From: Oscillospiraceae bacterium | Lineage (GTDB): Bacteria > Bacillota > Clostridia > Oscillospirales > Oscillospiraceae | DNA: 48,161 nucleotides | Assembly: GCA_017937195.1 (NCBI GenBank) | Contig: JAGBEA010000018.1 | Span: forward strand, 1-48,161 | Direction of reading: 5' to 3' | The notes under the pieces: generated by a model | The model's database searches: none | Seen by the model: only the letters and a program-made list of their open reading frames with translations | Told to the model about the DNA's origin: nothing | Made by a program: the position numbers and the translations under genes | Shown here: positions 40,670 through 48,161 of the stretch, piece by piece | How the letters are laid out: each line of letters opens with the position of its first letter | Position numbering within the stretch: the first letter of the stretch is position 1

Positions 40670-40698
40670 TTGACGAAAAAAGCTATGACAGATATACT
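40670..40698 (+). promoter_or_regulatory. Promoter of the YkvI-like gene
   Basis: TTGACG (40670-40675), a 17-base spacer, and TATACT (40693-40698). The predicted transcript starts near 40705, which supports the GTG at 40732 as the true start. Confidence 0.85.
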
Positions 40699-40731
40699 GA
40701 TGCAAGTATGCAATTTAGAAAGGGGATCTTC

Positions 40732-41808
40732 GTGAAAGAGATCAAAACACTTGCCTTATCTTTTACATATGTAGGCTGTTTCTTAGGTGCAGGCTTCGTG
40801 TCCGGTCAGGAGCTGTGGCAGTTCTTCGGTTCATTCGGTAACTGGGGCTATCTTGGTTTTGTTGTTGCCGCCGCGCTGTTTGTCTTCTTCGGCATTTTGC
40901 TGGTGCGCATCACCCAGATGACCGGCGTGGACGAAATGGATCGCGTCCTGATCCCGTGGAATATCCCGTGGCTGCGCAAGCTGACCGGCACCATTGAGGC
41001 ACTGTTCCTGCTGGGCGTGGTGATCATTATGACCGCCGGTGTGGGCGCAATGCTGGATCAGCTGCTGGGACTTCCTGCGTGGATCGGTGACGGTATCTTC
41101 GCCATTGTGATCGCGCTGATCGCCATTGCAGGCGTATCCGGTATGGTCAACGTGTTCTCCGCGCTGGTGCCGCTGCTGGTGCTTGCCACCATTCTGTTTG
41201 CTGTGGCGGCCTTTTTCCGGTTCGGCACGCAGGATATCTTCGCCCTCACTGTAACCAACACCAATCCGCTGATGCCCAACTGGTTCATCGCGGCACTGAC
41301 CTATGTGGCCTATAACATCCTCGGCGCAATCGGTATTATTACGCCGGTGGGTAAGCTTGTCAAGAAGCGCGGCACTGTATTGACCGGCATTACGATGGCA
41401 GGCTTTATGCTGATCGGCGTGGCCGGCAGTGTGCTGACCTCTTTGGCAGTTCATCTGCCTGCTGCGGATGCGGAGCTGCCAATGGTTGCCCTTGCGACAG
41501 AGCTGAGTCCCTTCCTCGGCGGCTGCTACGGCGTACTGCTGCTGTTGGGTATGTTCTGCAACGCGCTGGCATCCTTGGTGGCCTTGGTGGTCTATCTGGA
41601 ACAGAAATTTCCCGTTCTCGCACCCAAGCGTAAGCCGGTACTGGCTGTTATAGCGGTCTGTGTGTGGTTGGGAAGTCTGGGCGGCTTCGGCGACCTCATC
41701 GGTGTGATTTTCCCGGTGTTTGGCTACATCAGCATTTTCTTCCTCGGCTGTCTGATCGTCCACTATGTGCAGTGCAGCCGCCGCGAAAAGAAACAAACAA
41801 CCAAATAA
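40732..41808 (+). CDS. YkvI-like integral membrane transporter
   Basis: A 358-residue polytopic membrane protein with about ten hydrophobic helices. The opening YVGCFLGAGFVSGQELWQFF, with its Gly-rich unwound first helix, and the later YVAYNILGAIGIITPVG resemble the YkvI branch of the amino acid-polyamine-organocation superfamily. Substrate unknown. The start is GTG at 40732, six to seven bases after AAAGGGG; the in-frame ATG at 40708 lies at the predicted transcription start. A shared terminator separates it from convergent glnN. Confidence 0.85.
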   Translation: MKEIKTLALSFTYVGCFLGAGFVSGQELWQFFGSFGNWGYLGFVVAAALFVFFGILLVRITQMTGVDEMDRVLIPWNIPWLRKLTGTIEALFLLGVVIIMTAGVGAMLDQLLGLPAWIGDGIFAIVIALIAIAGVSGMVNVFSALVPLLVLATILFAVAAFFRFGTQDIFALTVTNTNPLMPNWFIAALTYVAYNILGAIGIITPVGKLVKKRGTVLTGITMAGFMLIGVAGSVLTSLAVHLPAADAELPMVALATELSPFLGGCYGVLLLLGMFCNALASLVALVVYLEQKFPVLAPKRKPVLAVIAVCVWLGSLGGFGDLIGVIFPVFGYISIFFLGCLIVHYVQCSRREKKQTTK

Positions 41809-41817
41809 GAAAAAATG

Positions 41818-41848
41818 AACCCGCAGGGAAAATTCCCTGCGGGTTTTG
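41818..41848. terminator. Bidirectional terminator between the YkvI-like gene and glnN
   Basis: A stem AACCCGCAGGGA / TCCCTGCGGGTT followed by TTGCTT on plus and TTCATTTTTTC on minus. Confidence 0.9.
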
Positions 41849-41854
41849 CTTGAT

Positions 41855-43954
<2,100 letters not shown>

Positions 43955-43986
43955 AACGGAACTCCTTTCATCGCCTCTGCGGCGGA

Positions 43987-44604
43987 TCAAAATAAACCTA
44001 CGATCAAGGGCGTTACATACGCTTCCACAACAGAAGCGATGGCAAACAGCGGAACAACGCGCAAAAGCATCACACGCAGCATATTCTGCATCAGCGGCAG
44101 CATCACGCCCTTGGGATTATGCCGCACATAATGATTGATACTCTTACAAAGATACATACCCAGCGCAATGGCGATCACCAGCGCAGGCAGTTCAAAAATA
44201 CCGTGGGGGAGCAGCGCCGCCACATACAGCAGCATCGACAGCCCATTTCGTACATAGTGAGCAGCAAATGCGCCCAGGAGGATGGAATTGGTGCCAAGAG
44301 AGATCACGGGAATGTAGATAAAGGGGATGAATCCGTAAGCCACCGTGAAGAAAGCGGCACGCAGATTATTCGCCAGCAGCGCCAGTGCACTGATGCTTCC
44401 GTCCTCCTGAATGATGCCCATATCATCTACTTGCGCCGTAAAACGCTGCACAAAGCTGTTGACGAACCCCTCGTTCAGCATTCCCAGCACAAAACCCGCC
44501 AGGATCAGCGCACCAAATGCCACAGCACACATCCACAGCATATCGCCAAAGTCACCGCGCATAAACTCGCGGGTCTTGCGATTTTGTTCTTTCAGCCAGT
44601 TCAT
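43987..44604 (-). CDS. Stage II sporulation protein M-like (DUF95) membrane protein
   Basis: A 205-residue protein with about five membrane helices (starts at roughly 22, 85, 105, 125 and 180) and a soluble loop at 55-75. The Trp-Phe-rich N-terminus and the FIYIPVISLGTNSILLGAFAAH and LPHGIFELPALVIAIALG segments resemble the SpoIIM/DUF95 family. In Bacillus, SpoIIM works with SpoIID and SpoIIP in septal peptidoglycan remodelling during engulfment. Here it starts on the gltX stop (TGATG overlap) and precedes glnN, an unusual operon for a sporulation protein, so it may be a paralogue with a vegetative job. Confidence 0.82.
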   Translation of the reverse strand: MNWLKEQNRKTREFMRGDFGDMLWMCAVAFGALILAGFVLGMLNEGFVNSFVQRFTAQVDDMGIIQEDGSISALALLANNLRAAFFTVAYGFIPFIYIPVISLGTNSILLGAFAAHYVRNGLSMLLYVAALLPHGIFELPALVIAIALGMYLCKSINHYVRHNPKGVMLPLMQNMLRVMLLRVVPLFAIASVVEAYVTPLIVGLF

Positions 44605-46091
44605 CAGCCCTTCAGCATCTCCATACCGGCGCGCAGGCGGCGAACGGTCTCTTCCTTGCCCAGAATGTAGCAGATCTCCACAGCGCCGCCGGGGGTCACC
44701 AGCTTGCCGGCAGCCGCGATACGCACGGGCCACATCAGCGTAGCGTTCTTGACCTCCAGCTTCTCAGCCAGGCCGATCAGCGCATCGTGTACGCTCTCCA
44801 CCGTCCACTGCTCCAAAGCCTCCAGAGCGGGAACAGCGGCCTCCAGCATTGCCAGAGAAACCTCAGGATTGGTTTTGGACTTCTTATTGGTAAAGAACTC
44901 CACGCTGTACTCGGGCAGCTGATCGAAGAAGTCCACCTTCTCGGGGATGTCGGACAGCTTCTCGCAGCGAGCCTGCAGCACGGATGCGATGGCAGCGGCA
45001 TCGTAGCGGGTATCCTTCACGCTCTGGCGGATATAGGGCTCTGCCACCTTGGCAAAGTCTTCCGCGGCCATGCTGCGCAGATACACAGCATTGAAATGGT
45101 CCAGCTTGGCGCGGTCAAAGATGGCGGGGGACTTGGAAATACCTGTAATATCAAATGCCTTTACAAGACCTTCCAGATCAAAGATCTCCTGCTCTGCCAG
45201 CTCACCCTTGGGAGACCAGCCCAGCAGCGCCACATAGTTCAGTACCGCCTCGGTCAGATAGCCCTCTGCCTTCAGGTCCTCATAGGAGGGATCGCCGTGG
45301 CGCTTGGACATCTTGTTCTGTGCATCACGCATCACGGGGCTGCAGTGAACATAGGTGGGGATCTCCCAACCGAATGCCTCGTACAGCAGATTGTACTTGG
45401 GCGCAGAAGCCAGATACTCGCTGCCGCGTACCACGTGGGTAATGCCCATCAGATGGTCATCGATCACGTTGGCGAAGTTATAGGTGGGCAGACCGTCGCG
45501 CTTGAGCAGCACCTGATCGTCCAGTGTGCTGTTATCCACGGTAATGTCACCGAAAATGGCATCGTTGAAGGTAGTGGTGCCCTCGGGAATGCGCTGACGG
45601 ATCACGTAGGGCAGACCCTGCGCCAGCTTCTGCTCCACCTCTTCACGGGACAGATCACGGCAGGGATCGGCTGCGCGCTCAAATACGCCGGAATCCTCCT
45701 CGGACTCGGTCTTCTCGCAGAAGCAGTAGTAGGCATGGCCCAGCTCAACCAGCAGCTTGGCATACTTGCCATAGGTATCACGGCGCTGGGACTGGATGTA
45801 GGGGGCAACGGGACCGCCCACATCGGGACCTTCGTCGTGGTTCAGACCGCACTCAGCCATCGTGCGATAGATCACATCGGTAGCGCCCTCAACCAGACGA
45901 CCCTGATCGGTATCCTCGATACGCAGGATAAAGGTGCCGCCGTGAGAACGGGCGATCAGCCAAGTGTACAGCGCAGTGCGCAGGTTACCCACGTGCATAT
46001 AGCCGGTAGGGGAGGGGGCAAAGCGGGTGCGCACCTTCCCGTGAGGGATCTTGGCTTCCATTTCTTCAAAATACTGACGATCCAAAGACAT
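44604..46091 (-). CDS. gltX: Glutamate-tRNA ligase
   Basis: Charges tRNA-Glu. The 495-residue class I synthetase carries the HIGH-equivalent HVGN (33-36, in PSPTGYMHVGN) and KMSKR in the second half, with the RIEDTDQGR ATP-site loop. I use the ATG at 46091, nine bases after AGGAGG, rather than the ATG at 46121 that lies before the ribosome binding site. The stop overlaps the spoIIM-like start. The gltX-spoIIM-glnN operon would tie glutamate use for translation to ammonia assimilation. Confidence 0.97.
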   Translation of the reverse strand: MSLDRQYFEEMEAKIPHGKVRTRFAPSPTGYMHVGNLRTALYTWLIARSHGGTFILRIEDTDQGRLVEGATDVIYRTMAECGLNHDEGPDVGGPVAPYIQSQRRDTYGKYAKLLVELGHAYYCFCEKTESEEDSGVFERAADPCRDLSREEVEQKLAQGLPYVIRQRIPEGTTTFNDAIFGDITVDNSTLDDQVLLKRDGLPTYNFANVIDDHLMGITHVVRGSEYLASAPKYNLLYEAFGWEIPTYVHCSPVMRDAQNKMSKRHGDPSYEDLKAEGYLTEAVLNYVALLGWSPKGELAEQEIFDLEGLVKAFDITGISKSPAIFDRAKLDHFNAVYLRSMAAEDFAKVAEPYIRQSVKDTRYDAAAIASVLQARCEKLSDIPEKVDFFDQLPEYSVEFFTNKKSKTNPEVSLAMLEAAVPALEALEQWTVESVHDALIGLAEKLEVKNATLMWPVRIAAAGKLVTPGGAVEICYILGKEETVRRLRAGMEMLKG

Positions 46092-46135
46092 AGTGATGAA
46101 CCTCCTGTCATAATCACGCAAAAATTCACAAATAT

Positions 46136-46163
46136 ATTATAAGTAAACCAGTTGGAAAGTCAA
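46136..46163 (-). promoter_or_regulatory. Promoter of gltX operon
   Basis: Minus-strand TTGACT, a 16-base spacer, and a perfect TATAAT. Confidence 0.8.
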
Positions 46164-46182
46164 TAATATTCCATCGTTTGAG

Positions 46183-46211
46183 TTGCAATTTCTGTCAAAG
46201 CGTGGTACGAT
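46183..46211 (+). promoter_or_regulatory. Promoter of trpS
   Basis: TTGCAA (46183-46188), a 17-base spacer, and TACGAT (46206-46211), divergent from gltX. Confidence 0.72.
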
Positions 46212-46301
46212 AAATTGATTTTATATGCGCGGTCGGTTTGTCTGCGCAAAAACCGAGGTCATACCGGTATTTTGGTATGGCAGAAGGCGAGGTTGTTCAT
46301 A

Positions 46302-47306
46302 ATGGAAGAAAAGATCATTAAGAAGAAACGGATTTTCAGCGGCATCCAGCCCAGCGGTGAGCTGACCCTCGGCTCTTATATGGGCGCGATCAAAAACTGG
46401 GTCGCCCTGCAGGATGAATATGAGTGTCTGTACTGCATCGTGGATATGCACGCTATCACCGTCCGTCAGGATCCCGCACTGCTGCGCCGCCGCAGCGTGG
46501 CACAGCTGGCGCAGTATATCGCCTGCGGTCTGGATCCTCAGAAGAATATTATGTTTATCCAGAGCCACGTGCCGCAGCACGCGGAGCTTGGTTGGGTTCT
46601 GGGCTGCTATACCCAGTTTGGTGAGCTGAGCCGTATGACCCAGTTCAAGGCCAAGTCCCAGCAGCACGCCGACAATATCACCTCGGGTCTCTTCACCTAT
46701 CCCGTGCTGATGGCAGCCGATATCCTGCTGTATCAGGCCGATCTGGTTCCCGTGGGCGAGGATCAGCGCCAGCACGTGGAGCTGTGCCGCGATATCGCGC
46801 AGCGTTTCAACGGCGTGTACAGTGATACCTTCACCGTGCCCGAGTCCTTCATCCCCAAGATGGGTGCACGCGTGATGAGCCTTGGCAATCCCGAGAACAA
46901 GATGAGCAAGTCCGATCCCGACGGCTGCGTGTTCCTGATGGATAAGCCCGAGGATATTATGCGCAAGTTCAAGCGTGCCGTCACCGACTGCGAGATGGCC
47001 GTCAAGTACGATAAGGTCAACAAGGCCGGTATCTCCAACCTGCTGACCATCTACTGCGCCGCCACCGGCAAGACGCTGGAGGAGGCAGAGGCCGAATTCG
47101 AAGGTCAGGGCTACGGCGTGTTCAAGCCCGCTGTGGGCGAGGCCGTGGTGGAGCTGATGCGTCCCATCCGCGAGGAAAGCGAGCGCATTATGAAGGATAA
47201 GGCTTATCTGGAGAGCGTCTACAAAGAGGGCGCCGCCCACGCACAGTATCTTGCCAACAAGACCCTCAGCAAGGTCTATCGCAAGATTGGCTTCGTGGCT
47301 CGCTAA
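46302..47306 (+). CDS. trpS: Tryptophan-tRNA ligase
   Basis: Charges tRNA-Trp; a class I synthetase of 334 residues, the usual bacterial length. The HIGH-equivalent is TLGSY in GIQPSGELTLGSYMGA (14-29), and the second signature is KMSKS. GEDQRQHVELCRDIAQRF is the tryptophan-site helix. The ATG at 46302 follows GCGAGG. The roughly 85-base leader holds two stem-loops (GCGC 46227-46230 with 46244-46247; CATACC 46260-46265 with GGTATG 46274-46279), but no T-box AGGGTGGNACCGCG element is seen. Confidence 0.97.
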   Translation: MEEKIIKKKRIFSGIQPSGELTLGSYMGAIKNWVALQDEYECLYCIVDMHAITVRQDPALLRRRSVAQLAQYIACGLDPQKNIMFIQSHVPQHAELGWVLGCYTQFGELSRMTQFKAKSQQHADNITSGLFTYPVLMAADILLYQADLVPVGEDQRQHVELCRDIAQRFNGVYSDTFTVPESFIPKMGARVMSLGNPENKMSKSDPDGCVFLMDKPEDIMRKFKRAVTDCEMAVKYDKVNKAGISNLLTIYCAATGKTLEEAEAEFEGQGYGVFKPAVGEAVVELMRPIREESERIMKDKAYLESVYKEGAAHAQYLANKTLSKVYRKIGFVAR

Positions 47307-47378
47307 AAAGCTGTAATTTCCTACAAATTCCGTGGAAAAAACACCAGAAATTATTGCACGGAATGTTTGGAATGTTTA

Positions 47379-47407
47379 TTGCAAAACCGACAGGTTTTTG
47401 CTATAAT
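47379..47407 (+). promoter_or_regulatory. Promoter of the Fe-S scaffold-like gene
   Basis: TTGCAA (47379-47384), a 17-base spacer, and a perfect TATAAT (47402-47407), 52 bases before the start. Confidence 0.87.
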
Positions 47408-47459
47408 ATCGCAGGAAAGATTGATCCTCAAAATACAATAGAGAAAGGAAATCGTCATC

Positions 47460-48152
47460 ATGATCTATACGACCGAGGTTCAGCATATGTGCCCCGTGGC
47501 CAAGGGCGCCTATCACGGTCCGGCTCCCATTCCCGAAGAGGGCAAGTGGGTGCAGGCCAAGCAAATCTCCGACATCTCCGGCTTTACTCACGGTATCGGC
47601 TGGTGCGCACCTCAGCAGGGCGCCTGCAAGCTGACCCTGAATGTGAAGGACGGCATCATTGAAGAGGCTCTGGTGGAGACCATCGGCTGCTCCGGTATGA
47701 CCCACAGCGCCGCTATGGCTTCTGAGATCCTCATCGGCAAGACTCTGCTGGAGGCACTGAACACCGACCTGGTGTGCGACGCCATCAACACCGCTATGCG
47801 CGAGCTGTTCCTGCAGATCGTCTACGGCCGCACCCAGTCCGCTTTCTCCGAGGGCGGTCTGTCCGTGGGCGCTTCCCTGGAAGACCTGGGTAAGGGTCTG
47901 CGCAGCCAGGTTGGCACCATGTTCGCCACCAAGGAAAAGGGTCCCCGTTATCTGGAAATGGCCGAAGGCTATGTTACCCGCGTTGCTCTGAACGCCGAGA
48001 ACGAGATCGTCGGCTATGAGTTCATCAGCCTGGGCAAGATGATGGACTTCATCAAGAAGGGCGATGACGCCAATACCGCCATGGAGAAGGCCAAGGGCCA
48101 CTATGGTCAGTTCGACGGCGCCGCCAAGTATATTGACCCCCGCCACGAATAA
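47460..48152 (+). CDS. NifU/IscU-like iron-sulfur cluster scaffold protein
   Basis: A 230-residue protein of the clostridial iron-sulfur cluster assembly scaffold type. It shows CAPQQGACKLTLNVKDG and GCSGMTHSAAMASEIL followed by IGKTLLEALN, which parallels the IscU core (GC..A.ASSS...GK...EA). The Cys pairs could hold a cluster, although the third IscU cysteine is not evident. The C-terminal GPRYLEMAEGYVTRVALNAENEIVGYEFISLG is particular to this anaerobe family. It ends three bases before another AGGAGG at the window edge, so a co-transcribed gene follows; in related genomes I recall a GGGtGRT-family protein there. Codon bias suggests high expression. Confidence 0.82.
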   Translation: MIYTTEVQHMCPVAKGAYHGPAPIPEEGKWVQAKQISDISGFTHGIGWCAPQQGACKLTLNVKDGIIEEALVETIGCSGMTHSAAMASEILIGKTLLEALNTDLVCDAINTAMRELFLQIVYGRTQSAFSEGGLSVGASLEDLGKGLRSQVGTMFATKEKGPRYLEMAEGYVTRVALNAENEIVGYEFISLGKMMDFIKKGDDANTAMEKAKGHYGQFDGAAKYIDPRHE

Positions 48153-48161
48153 GAGGAGGAC

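Noticed and set aside
46212..46301. T-box riboswitch before trpS
   Set aside because: Two stem-loops exist but no AGGGTGGNACCGCG antiterminator element or terminator is present in the 90-base leader.

Overview
The window looks like a chromosomal segment of an anaerobic, spore-forming, Gram-positive Clostridia member, most plausibly from the Oscillospiraceae/Ruminococcaceae side. The evidence is the tig-clpP-clpX-lon-engB order, sporulation genes (spoIVFA/spoIVFB-like, spoIIM-like), type III glutamine synthetase, phosphate butyryltransferase, ATP-type PEP carboxykinase, class B sortase, strong AGGAGG ribosome binding sites and sigma-A-like promoters. The family assignment is inference; no rRNA is present.

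Layout. (1) 1-3050: a small accessory segment with a superoxide reductase and a translationally coupled MFS transporter plus short-chain dehydrogenase that resembles clostridial bile-acid 7-alpha-hydroxysteroid dehydrogenases. Arginine codon use differs from the rest of the window. The segment ends at a duplicated tRNA-Pro 3' end. (2) 3196-17985: housekeeping: tRNA-Pro(CGG), a SpoIVFA/SpoIVFB pair, a radical SAM pair, rplS, rbgA-rnhB-yraN-dipeptidase-metallophosphoesterase, then tig-clpP-clpX-lon-engB. (3) 18089-29926: a selenium-dependent molybdenum hydroxylase (SDMH) locus: yedF, a cysteine desulfurase-like enzyme, a DUF3343 protein, a fused Fe-S/Mo xanthine dehydrogenase, mocA, heterotrimeric xdhA-xdhB-xdhC, a ModE-like regulator with a small lipoprotein, yqeB and selD. 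(4) 30098-48152: central metabolism and other genes: pckA, a small orphan, an 848-residue threonine aldolase-MurE-like fusion, sortase B, tRNA-Arg(ACG), a DivIVA-like protein, a MerR/TipAS regulator, asnA, aminotransferase and ptb, a YkvI-like transporter, glnN-spoIIM-gltX, trpS and a NifU/IscU-like scaffold.

How the parts work together. In region 3 SelD makes selenophosphate. YedF, the desulfurase-like enzyme and the DUF3343 protein are candidates for mobilising and carrying selenium (or sulfur). MocA and YqeB would mature the cofactor, and two xanthine dehydrogenase-type hydroxylases would use it for purine oxidation or reduction. No selA, selB or selC is visible, so the labile selenium cofactor rather than selenocysteine is the use of selenophosphate supported here.

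The most unusual item is the fusion of a PLP threonine aldolase-type domain to a complete Mur ligase in one reading frame (32085-34631). I know of no characterised protein with this architecture. Apart from that, the coding regions are mostly recognisable families. No CRISPR array, insertion sequence or rRNA gene was seen.
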